Shown here: piece after piece, positions 1 through 5,812 of the stretch
How positions within the stretch are numbered: position 1 is the first letter of the stretch
Layout: each line of letters opens with the position of its first letter
Source of the DNA: a virus
Length of the DNA stretch: 25,093 nt
Strand: one strand, 5' to 3'
Virus record (IMG/VR): IMGVR_UViG_3300037516_000092
Span: 1-25,093 of that record
The notes under the pieces: generated by a model
What the model was told of the DNA's origin: nothing
Database searches by the model: none
Seen by the model: only the letters and a program-made list of their open reading frames with translations
Made by a program: the position numbers and the translations under genes

Positions 1-21
1 CCGAACTGAGTTAACGGGCCT

Positions 22-261
22 TCACTCTGCCTTCCGATACAAGGTGTAGCTGCTTCCGTCCATGCTAAATGGCCTTTTTGTCAGCATCCCCTCGTTAGTC
101 ATCCTATTTAGTCTGGAGGATGCAGCAGCCCTTGAATCGCCTCCACCAGCCTTCATGAATTCAGCACAGGTGAACTCATCAGCGTGACGAGGCTCGCCAA
201 CAGTTTGAGCAATCGCCCATTCAATCCCGGTCAGTGCTTTTTCCGTTTTTGTGTTTTTCAT
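22..261 (-). CDS. Small winged-helix-like protein, 79 aa
   Basis: I do not recognise a named family. The ATG at 261 overlaps the TGA of the upstream phosphoesterase gene as ATGA, which favours this start over a TTG at 285 that would add eight residues. The protein is short and soluble. The middle (about residues 27-60, with DEFTCAEFMKAGG and then SRAAASSRLNRMTNEGML) reads like a helix-turn-helix with a recognition helix, and the end (KRPFSMDGSSYTLYRK) like a beta wing. That is the shape of small winged-helix DNA-binding proteins, in which a short recognition helix rich in Ser/Arg/Asn is followed by G-x-L and a beta hairpin. This is inference from pattern only. It is the last gene before the left edge. 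It could be a transcriptional regulator or a small phage protein of unrelated role. Confidence 0.7.
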   Translation of the reverse strand: MKNTKTEKALTGIEWAIAQTVGEPRHADEFTCAEFMKAGGGDSRAAASSRLNRMTNEGMLTKRPFSMDGSSYTLYRKAE

Positions 262-992
262 AAGATTCCCATTGGTGAGATCCAATCATCGCCCTCTTTG
301 ATGACGTGCCATGCGTGCCATGCGCCAGTCTTGTCGTTAATCATGCCGTAGATAAATCCTTGCCGCCAGCCCATCTTTGAGGAGTAGCGGTCTGCGTAGT
401 GCATCTTCTCGATGTCACCGATACACCCCGAGGACATTGACAGCCCGCCATCTGCATGGGTAGCAACGTAAGTATCCGGCTTGTGAACATGGCCGTGAAT
501 GCAACTCCCCCAGTCAGCATGATGCAACTTGGCGGGACTCACGTTCGACGAACGGAAACCGTGAATGAACTTGGGGCCACCTTCCGGCAGCTTTAGGTAT
601 TTGCCAATGACGTATGGAACCCAAGTGATCTTGCGGCGTTTGAACTCAATCTCCGTAGCCTTTACAAGATCCGCGCAATGCTCACGAAGGACTCCGTTGT
701 TGTTGTCCCGTGCAATCTGCCAGATGCGGTCATCGTGATTCCCTAGCGTGAGCAAGTTTGGTTTATACTCGTCTAAGAATCGAATCCCGGCGTTGTAGTC
801 CTCGGAGATGCCCCCGGCCTTGTCCTCTGGGCTAGCCCCGCCACGCAGCGGAGAGAAGTCCCACAAGTCGCCACCGTGGATTCGGTAATGCGGTTTGAAG
901 TCGTCAGCAAACTTCAGAAGTTTCTTTGCGGACTCGTTATGAATCAAATCTCCGTGAGAATCAGCACAATAGAGGAATCGTTTGAATGCCAT
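258..992 (-). CDS. Calcineurin-like metallophosphoesterase, 244 aa
   Basis: The protein carries the full set of metallophosphoesterase signatures in order: D-x-H at residues 11-13 (YCADSHGD), GD at 41-42 (HGGDLWD), GNHD at 84-87, a lone His at about 144 (KFIHGF) and G-H-V-H at 167-170. These residues bind the two metal ions that hydrolyse phosphomonoesters or phosphodiesters, so catalysis is expected. The substrate cannot be read from the sequence; nucleic acid, a nucleotide or a phosphoprotein are possible. There is no signal peptide, so it probably acts in the cytoplasm. It lies 11 bases downstream of the endolysin and overlaps the next gene by four bases. The start ATG at 992 follows an A-rich leader (CAAGAAAAC) without a Shine-Dalgarno sequence. 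Similar proteins are common in phages without a settled role. Confidence 0.9.
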   Translation of the reverse strand: MAFKRFLYCADSHGDLIHNESAKKLLKFADDFKPHYRIHGGDLWDFSPLRGGASPEDKAGGISEDYNAGIRFLDEYKPNLLTLGNHDDRIWQIARDNNNGVLREHCADLVKATEIEFKRRKITWVPYVIGKYLKLPEGGPKFIHGFRSSNVSPAKLHHADWGSCIHGHVHKPDTYVATHADGGLSMSSGCIGDIEKMHYADRYSSKMGWRQGFIYGMINDKTGAWHAWHVIKEGDDWISPMGIL

Positions 993-1003
993 GTTTTCTT
1001 GAG

Positions 1004-1576
1004 TTAGTCTAAGTAGCCCATGACTCCGTGAGCGATAGCCCTTGCAATGTCAAGTTTTTTACTCGTTATCAAGGACCAGTCTTTTGGGCTGCTTCCAAAA
1101 CCAACCTCGCAGATGACCGCTGGGCAGTGCGTTCCAGATAGGAACTCAGAACCACGATCACCTTGGAAGCGGGGCTTTGCACCTCTGGCTTTTATCTCGC
1201 CAACTCCCAAGCACATCTCATCGTGGATGCTTTTAGCCAACGCCTTTCCTTTACTGCTGCTGCTCCAATACAGCCACTCATGGCCGTTCGCCTTGGGGTC
1301 ATCAGCGGAGTTGAAATGCAGTTCGATAGCAAGAGTCGCCCCGTAGTCCTTGAGCGTCTTAGCCAGCCACCTTTGAGCCGATCCGTAGCTCGCCCCGTTG
1401 TATTTGGATATCTCAACCGTGTCGATCGCTCGTTCTCCAAGCTCGTCCACGATCATCTCACCTAGTTGGCGATTGTAGCTCCACTCAGACTCTCCTCCAA
1501 CGGATACGGCCCCGCCTTCGATGCGCCCCTTGACGCTGCGAGAGTGACCGATGCAAATAGCTACAAGTTGTCCCAT
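1004..1576 (-). CDS. Endolysin: N-acetylmuramoyl-L-alanine amidase (Amidase_3), 190 aa
   Basis: This is the phage endolysin, which cuts the amide bond between N-acetylmuramic acid and the stem peptide of peptidoglycan at the end of infection. It is a single catalytic domain of the zinc amidase type 3 family. Visible hallmarks are GH at 10-11 near the N-terminus (zinc His11), a Glu at about 29-31 in GGESEWSYN (second ligand), His87 in AIELHFNS (third ligand) and the catalytic Glu157 in PAVICEVGF. There is no cell-wall-binding domain and no signal peptide, so release would depend on a holin. It sits directly behind four tiny membrane or lipoprotein genes, with one base between their last stop and its ATG (TGACATG). 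The domain assignment is secure. The length is typical for a single-domain lysin. Confidence 0.93.
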   Translation of the reverse strand: MGQLVAICIGHSRSVKGRIEGGAVSVGGESEWSYNRQLGEMIVDELGERAIDTVEISKYNGASYGSAQRWLAKTLKDYGATLAIELHFNSADDPKANGHEWLYWSSSSKGKALAKSIHDEMCLGVGEIKARGAKPRFQGDRGSEFLSGTHCPAVICEVGFGSSPKDWSLITSKKLDIARAIAHGVMGYLD

Positions 1577-1577
1577 G

Positions 1578-1673
1578 TCAGTATCGTATTAGAATGTAAA
1601 TAACCCACACCAATGTGAGGACTATTAAGGCAAGAAGCCCGGACCAGCATGAAGGAGTGCGAGGCTGCTCCAT
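1578..1673 (-). CDS. Tiny single-span membrane protein in lysis cassette, 31 aa
   Basis: I read this gene directly from the bases; it is too short for usual ORF cut-offs. It begins with ATG at 1673 (MEQPRTPSCW) and ends with TGA at 1580-1578, one base before the endolysin ATG. Residues 12-29 form one strongly hydrophobic helix (LLALIVLTLVWVIYILI), preceded by a short Pro/Arg-containing head and followed by Arg-Tyr. The size, the single span and the position against the lysin suggest a lysis helper such as a mini-holin, an antiholin or a lysis regulator, but none is proven. The leader contains CCTCCTTAC and has no Shine-Dalgarno sequence. It could be a chance ORF, but tight packing on both sides argues for a real gene. 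Confidence 0.6.
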   Translation of the reverse strand: MEQPRTPSCWSGLLALIVLTLVWVIYILIRY

Positions 1674-1686
1674 GCTAGTAAGGAGG

Positions 1687-1833
1687 TTACTTGGAGGAGT
1701 GGATCGTGATGGCCCGTGCAGCCTCTTCCGCATTCAGCGCGAAAGTCTTTGTCCCGTCTGGCAAGATGCTCATGGAGCAACCAGCAAGGAAACAAGTTGA
1801 GATCAGGATTACAATCGTTGCAGTGATTTTCAT
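1687..1833 (-). CDS. Small lipoprotein, candidate outer-membrane spanin, 48 aa
   Basis: I read this gene directly from the bases. It starts with ATG at 1833 (MKITATIVIL) and stops with TAA at 1689-1687. The N-terminus has a Lys, a hydrophobic stretch at residues 3-16 and then the lipobox L-A-G-C at 16-19, so signal peptidase II would leave a lipid-anchored peptide of about 30 residues beginning at Cys19. The mature part is short (CSMSILPDGTKTFALNAEEA) and ends in HSSK. A small lipoprotein next to a phage endolysin is the usual form of an o-spanin (Rz1-type), which helps disrupt the outer membrane. However, the peptide is not Pro-rich, and no obvious i-spanin with a periplasmic coiled coil is seen beside it. 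It may be a unimolecular variant, or another lipoprotein. The lipobox is seen; the spanin role is inferred. Confidence 0.75.
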   Translation of the reverse strand: MKITATIVILISTCFLAGCSMSILPDGTKTFALNAEEAARAITIHSSK

Positions 1834-1849
1834 AGGTTGGTATTTGCGT

Positions 1850-2026
1850 TCAAGACTTCTTAATCAATTTGAGCAAAGAAAGCAAGCCCACAATTATTCC
1901 CAGAGAAAGCGAGGTCAACCGCATCCCAAACTCCAGTTGTTCTTGAAACGATGTAACAAGCCCCAGAGCGGGTGCAGCAGTGCCAACGACGCCGTGCAGG
2001 AAGTCCCTGCCTTGATCCGCTGTCAC
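1850..2026 (-). CDS. Small membrane protein, candidate holin, 58 aa
   Basis: I read this gene directly from the bases. It starts with GTG at 2026, overlapping the upstream TGA as GTGA, and ends with TGA at 1852-1850. The first 35 residues are mixed (TADQGRDFLHGVVG, then SFQEQLEFGMR). The C-terminal part is one hydrophobic helix (LTSLSLGIIVGLLSLLKLI, about 38-56) ending in Lys-Lys-Ser. A central moderately hydrophobic stretch (VVGTAAPALGLVTSF, about 13-27) may insert or lie on the membrane. Proteins of this form, with a Gln/Glu-containing helix before one C-terminal span and a basic tail, are frequent beside phage endolysins and often labelled holin-like. The lysis role rests on topology and position, not on a family match I can prove. 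No ATG start is available upstream in frame without running far into the neighbouring gene. Confidence 0.7.
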   Translation of the reverse strand: MTADQGRDFLHGVVGTAAPALGLVTSFQEQLEFGMRLTSLSLGIIVGLLSLLKLIKKS

Positions 2027-2175
2027 TTGTCGTCCCCAGCTTTGATTAGGCCAACTCCTGCGGTCACGGCGGCAAATGCGCCAATAAAGTCAGGTGTGCT
2101 ACCATTAAGTAGCTGAATGCCAACATTAGACAATGTGGCGACGATAGTAAGGATTCCTAGTGCTGTAGTTTTCAT
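2023..2175 (-). CDS. Small hydrophobic phage membrane protein, 50 aa
   Basis: I read this gene directly from the bases. The ATG at 2175 follows an A-rich leader (CAACAAAATAACATT) and the TGA at 2025-2023 overlaps the next GTG. The protein starts MKTTALGILTIVATLSNVG, has a short polar turn (LLNGSTPDF, 23-31), then a small-residue hydrophobic stretch (IGAFAAVTAGVGLIKAG, 31-47) and ends in DDK. It could form one or two short transmembrane helices. The ending A-G-x-G-L-I-K-A is a pattern I recall from small unassigned phage proteins in lysis regions. It is the first gene of the lysis cassette, 24 bases downstream of the SGNH spike gene. It may be a holin or antiholin partner of the following 58-aa protein. 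The function is inferred from context only. Confidence 0.7.
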   Translation of the reverse strand: MKTTALGILTIVATLSNVGIQLLNGSTPDFIGAFAAVTAGVGLIKAGDDK

Positions 2176-2199
2176 AATGTTATTTTGTTGAATTAATAT

Positions 2200-3369
2200 T
2201 TAATACCAAGTAGCTAATCTGCGTATTCTAAAATCGGCGGTTCCGCTAAAAAATACATCACAATAGGCAAGACTTGTTGTTGCGTTTCCTGTGGTGAATG
2301 GAGTTCTTAAAACAACAGTTCCATCGCTTGATGTAATCTGCGGTCCCAATATTGCGCTATCAACCTGATTTAAACAAATTGCAGTTGTGCCTCCACCTTG
2401 TAGGTATTGATTTGTCCTTATAGATTGAAGCGACCCAGACAATACTTGGACTTCAATAAGCGAAGCAAATCTCACATTGTTGTAGTCGCTTATTGTATCC
2501 GCGAATGTAATTATCTGCGATAAATTGTTACCACCTTGAGTATGAGGAATTCTCCACCATTTGGATGGATCGCTTGCAGCCTCGTATGTTTGAGTTCCAA
2601 CTGAGTTGGATGCTCCAATTGAAAATGACCAAGATGTTGGAGGTGGTCCACCAGTCATGCTTGGATTTGGACTTGCATTTAATAATCCATTGAAGGGATC
2701 TCTAGACTGAACAACATACGGGTTAAGAGTTGCCGCTAAAACCCTTCCCATCCTAGATGCTCCAAGTGAGTTGGGGTGAATTGAGTCAATTGCATATTGT
2801 GGATCAAGTATGCCATCATCAATGCCGTTAGGACTTAAAATAGATGCCCAATCGCAAAGAGTAATGCCATCAATCGCGGCATAGGTTCTAATGTAGCTAT
2901 TAAACTCTACGTTCCACGTTTGCTGTATTGTTGGAGTTGTTACCCCACACAATGTTGTAGCAATAGGACGTATCTTCGCGGCTTTGATTGTAGCCCAAAC
3001 GGCTCGCATGTTGTTTGCTGCTTGCAATGCAGTTAGTCCACCTGTTGCCCTGTCATTTTGCCCAGTGTGCCAGACAATCGTATCAGCACCACTAGCCAAT
3101 GCTGCGGACATTTGATTGGTTATAATTGTTGCGGTTGATGCCCCAGATGTAGCAAATTGAAGTCTACTGGCTGATGTTTTTGGAACAATGTCCCACTTTT
3201 GCCTATTAAATGCCTGCGCCCACGGGAAATACCCCCTAGCAGCTGTTGAGAATAATGATGTCGATCCAGCATCTGTAATGGAATCGCCAACAAACGCTAT
3301 TTGCGTCATGGGTCGGTATCGTTTAATTGCGCCCGAATCGCCAAGCATATTTCCAAGTGAGTAATTCAT
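2200..3369 (-). CDS. Tail spike/fibre-like protein with SGNH (GDSL) esterase domain, 389 aa
   Basis: The N-terminal two thirds form an SGNH hydrolase. Block I is FVGDSITD with nucleophile Ser30, block II is a Gly in ATSGAST (about 76), block III is GQND (103-106) and block V is D-S-I-H at 195-198, giving the Asp-His of the triad. Such enzymes remove acyl groups from lipids or sugars. On a phage spike the likely substrate is O-acetylated surface polysaccharide. Residues from about 215 to the end are rich in Ser, Thr, Asn and Gly with beta-strand character and may be a carbohydrate-binding or trimerisation domain. The gene starts at 3369, overlapping the upstream stop as TAATG. A second Met at residue 21 (MTQIAFVGDS) is a possible alternative start. 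It stands between the adaptor gene and the lysis genes. By eye it is more A+T-rich than the head genes, which fits a host-range module that is exchanged between phages. Confidence 0.85.
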   Translation of the reverse strand: MNYSLGNMLGDSGAIKRYRPMTQIAFVGDSITDAGSTSLFSTAARGYFPWAQAFNRQKWDIVPKTSASRLQFATSGASTATIITNQMSAALASGADTIVWHTGQNDRATGGLTALQAANNMRAVWATIKAAKIRPIATTLCGVTTPTIQQTWNVEFNSYIRTYAAIDGITLCDWASILSPNGIDDGILDPQYAIDSIHPNSLGASRMGRVLAATLNPYVVQSRDPFNGLLNASPNPSMTGGPPPTSWSFSIGASNSVGTQTYEAASDPSKWWRIPHTQGGNNLSQIITFADTISDYNNVRFASLIEVQVLSGSLQSIRTNQYLQGGGTTAICLNQVDSAILGPQITSSDGTVVLRTPFTTGNATTSLAYCDVFFSGTADFRIRRLATWY

Positions 3370-3983
3370 TAGTAGCGCATTTGCATGTTCGCGTTAGTAA
3401 AGATGCGGCTGGAAACTAGTCCGCTTGTATGGTTCTCGTCAAGTCGGATCAATTCGTCCTGAAGCAGCATATCTGCTTCTTGATCGGCAAGCGCAGACTT
3501 CTCTTGTTGTCCTTCAGCGCGTAGGTAATCAGAGTATGTCCCATGAGCCATGTATTGATACCACTCAGAAGGAATGGTGGATACTTCCGCGCCTGTGTCA
3601 CCGTAAGTGTCAACAAGTTGTGCTTTGTAAGTAACAAACGCCTCAGTTGGATTCAAGTCACCGCACACAAGCGTTGCCCCGCTGGACGTGACCATGATGT
3701 CATACTCTTGAACCGAGGTTGAGATATACGGAGCTTGTTTGTAAACACGCAAGAACGTGTCAATCGAGGAAAGCCCAGCCTCCGAATACGGAATTACTGA
3801 ACTAGCAACAACACGCTCTTCGCCAATCTTCAAGAACCGTGTCCAGTAGTTGCTGGAACGGTAAGCCCTCAATGCGCGGCGGTTAATCAAAGCCTTGATT
3901 CGTGGAGTTTCAATAGACGCAAACACTACTCCGCAAAGTGCTTGGATAAGCGCAAACAATTCAGCGTATGTCTTGGTTTGCAT
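3369..3983 (-). CDS. Head-tail adaptor/connector-like structural protein, 204 aa
   Basis: The N-terminus (TYAELFALIQALCGVVF, then IETPRIKALINRRALRAYR and YWTRFLKIGEERV) matches my memory of a family of phage proteins of about 200 aa. These begin with a helix such as T-Y-x-E-L, followed by an INRR-type helix, and lie between the major capsid and tail genes. They are thought to act as adaptor or tail-tube-A-like proteins that join the portal to the tail. Later parts contain beta-strand segments (EYDIMVTSSGATLV) and a Gln/Glu-rich helical C-terminus (about 160-185). There is no signal peptide or membrane span. The start follows the previous stop by one base and its own stop overlaps the spike start, so it is in the same message. 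The adaptor role is an inference; a general virion protein is the safer label. Confidence 0.72.
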   Translation of the reverse strand: MQTKTYAELFALIQALCGVVFASIETPRIKALINRRALRAYRSSNYWTRFLKIGEERVVASSVIPYSEAGLSSIDTFLRVYKQAPYISTSVQEYDIMVTSSGATLVCGDLNPTEAFVTYKAQLVDTYGDTGAEVSTIPSEWYQYMAHGTYSDYLRAEGQQEKSALADQEADMLLQDELIRLDENHTSGLVSSRIFTNANMQMRY

Positions 3984-3984
3984 A

Positions 3985-4263
3985 TTAAATGTTTCCTGCT
4001 CTCAGGTGTGACTGGGACTTGAAAAAGTCGCGGACAAATGAACGGTCGTCCCAGCATTCGGAACCGTATTTGTTTGCAATGTTGAGATACTCGTATTGAG
4101 GGATGGCCCCGATTGGTTTGCCCAACGTGGACTTGGCTTCCCTCATAGCCCTTGCTTCAGCAGCCGCTTCAATCTCGCGCTTGTTCTGGAGTGCTTCTTT
4201 GAACTTGCGCCCAGAGCATAACTCTTTGACCAGAGCGTCGGTAATAGCGTCTTCGCAAATCAT
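3985..4263 (-). CDS. Conserved small phage protein, 92 aa
   Basis: This is a small, soluble, mostly helical protein with a charged middle (about residues 18-45, rich in Lys, Glu, Arg and Ala) and a distinctive second half (IPQYEYLNIANKYGSECWDD, then RSFVRDFFKSQ). The pattern I-P-x-x-x-Y followed by YGxxCWxDxxFVxxFxK is one I associate with small proteins between capsid and adaptor genes of phages. No function is known to me; it may help head completion or be non-structural. Its ATG at 4263 lies only a few bases after the U-tract of an intrinsic terminator, so expression depends on read-through or on a start inside the upstream gene. There is no Shine-Dalgarno sequence (leader CCCTTTTCTTTCCA). 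Confidence 0.8.
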   Translation of the reverse strand: MICEDAITDALVKELCSGRKFKEALQNKREIEAAAEARAMREAKSTLGKPIGAIPQYEYLNIANKYGSECWDDRSFVRDFFKSQSHLRAGNI

Positions 4264-4266
4264 TGG

Positions 4267-4307
4267 AAAGAAAAGGGAAGGGGCGACGTTTTAAGCCACC
4301 CCTCCCC
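4267..4307 (-). terminator. Intrinsic terminator downstream of capsid genes
   Basis: On the minus strand a 13-bp stem is formed by GGGGAGGGGTGGC (4307-4295) and GTCGCCCCTTCCC (4287-4275), with three G-U pairs and a seven-base loop. It is followed at once by TTTTCTTT (4274-4267). It begins ten bases after the stop of the capsid-associated gene and ends three bases before the ATG of the next gene. The high GC stem and U-rich tail are classical for Rho-independent termination. It should end or weaken transcription after the capsid block. Confidence 0.88.
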
Positions 4308-4316
4308 AATTAGGAT

Positions 4317-4775
4317 TTAAGCCAGATATTGGGCAAGATCAAGGATCTCAAGACCAACGATGATTTCACCAGCGGTGATGCTTGCAACAGCAGCGTCAGT
4401 CACTTTGATGTAAACTGGCGTAGATGCGGAAGCAGCAGCCTTTGGAAGATAACCGCCAGAGATGGTAGTATTTCCAGCCGTTTGCACGAACACTTCCCCA
4501 GTGTTGAACGATGGCAAGCCAGTGGTCATCGCGTCAACGTCAAGAGCGTCGATGAATTCATCTGGGTCTGCCAATGTGGTTCCGATGTTTACGACAAGGC
4601 TTGTGGAGCCTACGACGGCAACGGATTCAATCACAGCACACAGCGACACCGCACCACCAGCAGGGATTGTCGCAATTTGGCGGGTCCCACCATTGCCGAT
4701 AGCAATAAGGTCAGCCGCAGTGAGACGAATCACATCCGTGTATGGGGAACGCTCGTTATTAGTTAATTTAGCCAT
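4317..4775 (-). CDS. Capsid-associated (decoration-like) protein, 152 aa
   Basis: This is a small, beta-rich, Ala/Thr/Val-rich protein placed immediately after the major capsid gene. The start (SPYTDVIRLTAADLIAIG) is followed by repeated short hydrophobic strands (GGAVSLCAVIESVAVVGS, TSLVVNIGTTL) and a C-terminal strand pair (TAGEIIVGLEILDLAQYLA). Proteins of this form and place are common in phages and are usually called conserved virion or head-decoration proteins. No catalytic motif, signal peptide or membrane span is seen. The ATG at 4775 lies 22 bases after the capsid stop behind a leader of A and T (AGAAAAATAAAAAT) with no Shine-Dalgarno sequence. A strong terminator follows its stop. 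Decoration is an inference from position; the gene itself is secure. Confidence 0.85.
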   Translation of the reverse strand: MAKLTNNERSPYTDVIRLTAADLIAIGNGGTRQIATIPAGGAVSLCAVIESVAVVGSTSLVVNIGTTLADPDEFIDALDVDAMTTGLPSFNTGEVFVQTAGNTTISGGYLPKAAASASTPVYIKVTDAAVASITAGEIIVGLEILDLAQYLA

Positions 4776-4797
4776 ATTTTTATTTTTCTAGTTATAA

Positions 4798-5793
4798 TTA
4801 GTAAGCAATCTTGCCGTGTGCTTGCGGGTGCTTGACGCAGAGAGTGCCAGCAACGTCAACGTAGCCACGCTCGCCGCCACCTTGGTTCTCAAGACGAGTG
4901 CCGCCCATTGGGATCAGGGTGTTAAAGCCAAGATACTTAGGGTTAAGGACGTAACCGACGTTGGTCGATGCGGTTGGCATACAGCTTGGGTTGCCGTTGA
5001 CGATCTTCACGATACCGAAGTCGGAATCATAGAGGTTGACCGAAAGCGTGATTGCCTTGCTGGTCGCGTCTTGATTGACATGATAAACATTGTTCGTGCT
5101 GACGGATGGAGCGCGGGTGAAGCCACTGATGATTTGACGAAGCGCGGTATTCGCAACAAGCGTCAGGCTGTTCATTTCGCCATTCTTGCTGAAGATCGAA
5201 CCCAACATGGTGTTGAAGGTCGATTCGGTAACAGTGGTAGCAAGGATCGAACCGGAAGGGGTGCGATAGTCAAGCGGAACAGCGTTGGTGGCTTGGGCGG
5301 TGGACTGAATCCACTTGCCAAGGCCGCGCATACCGTAAGGAGTGCCAGCACCGTTTTCGACAGTCATTTCGTTGTCGGAAGCGATGGTTGCCTCGATATC
5401 ACGCTTAATTTCACGCATCGACTTTGCTTCAGCTTGAGCGACGTTGGCAGGACCAACGCTGGTAACAGCTTGTTGCAGGTTCGACACGAGGTAATCGCGG
5501 CGCATCAGTTGGATGTAGTTACCCAGACGAGCGCGGTCAGCAAACTTGTCGCTGAACGAGGTAACGTCGGAACCTTCGGAAATACCAGTCGTAACTGGGG
5601 ATGCGAGGGAATCAACGGTCCACTCGGTGAACGTCGAAGCTGCCTTGCCTTTGGAGCAAAGCGACAGGATTGGGGTTTCTTCTGGAGCAAGGATAGCAAG
5701 TTCGTTGCTGAGATCCTCACGGTTGGAGATTGCGGAACCCTTGACAGTTTTGGCTTGGGGCGCATTTGGTTGATAAGTAGCACTAATTGGCAT
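4798..5793 (-). CDS. Major capsid protein, SU10-like (DUF5309-type), 331 aa
   Basis: This is the main shell protein of the head. It resembles the SU10-type major capsid family. The N-terminal segment has REDLSNELAILAPEETPILS, in which a run of helix is followed by APE-x-TP. Then come a Trp-containing strand (FTEWTVDSLASP), a polar loop, the RLGNYIQLMRRDYLVSN region (about 90-106) and a long helix with EAKSMREIKRDIEATIAS (about 122-139). The second half has strands with a GIVKIV motif and LYDSDFG, and a C-terminal YVDVAGTLCVKHPQAHGKIA. A length near 330 aa fits that family. It lies directly after the scaffold gene and before the decoration-like gene. The ATG at 5793 follows an A/T leader (CTAAATATCAAATATC) without a Shine-Dalgarno sequence. 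Confidence 0.9.
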   Translation of the reverse strand: MPISATYQPNAPQAKTVKGSAISNREDLSNELAILAPEETPILSLCSKGKAASTFTEWTVDSLASPVTTGISEGSDVTSFSDKFADRARLGNYIQLMRRDYLVSNLQQAVTSVGPANVAQAEAKSMREIKRDIEATIASDNEMTVENGAGTPYGMRGLGKWIQSTAQATNAVPLDYRTPSGSILATTVTESTFNTMLGSIFSKNGEMNSLTLVANTALRQIISGFTRAPSVSTNNVYHVNQDATSKAITLSVNLYDSDFGIVKIVNGNPSCMPTASTNVGYVLNPKYLGFNTLIPMGGTRLENQGGGERGYVDVAGTLCVKHPQAHGKIAY

Positions 5794-5812
5794 GATATTT
5801 GATATTTAGAAG

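Noticed and set aside
261-285. TTG start at 285 for the first gene
   Set aside because: The ATG at 261 gives the usual ATGA overlap with the phosphoesterase stop.
1679-2116. A perfect TAAGGAGG on the plus strand at 1679-1686 followed by a TTG-started plus-strand frame of 141 codons
   Set aside because: It is antisense to four well-packed small genes on the minus strand, its product looks like a low-complexity shadow, and no other plus-strand gene is seen. In the minus-strand RNA the same bases read CCUCCUUA, which I take as chance.
4816-5802. Plus-strand open frame of 328 codons
   Set aside because: It lies entirely opposite the major capsid gene. Such long antisense frames come from the codon bias of the real gene, and the translation has no recognisable domain.
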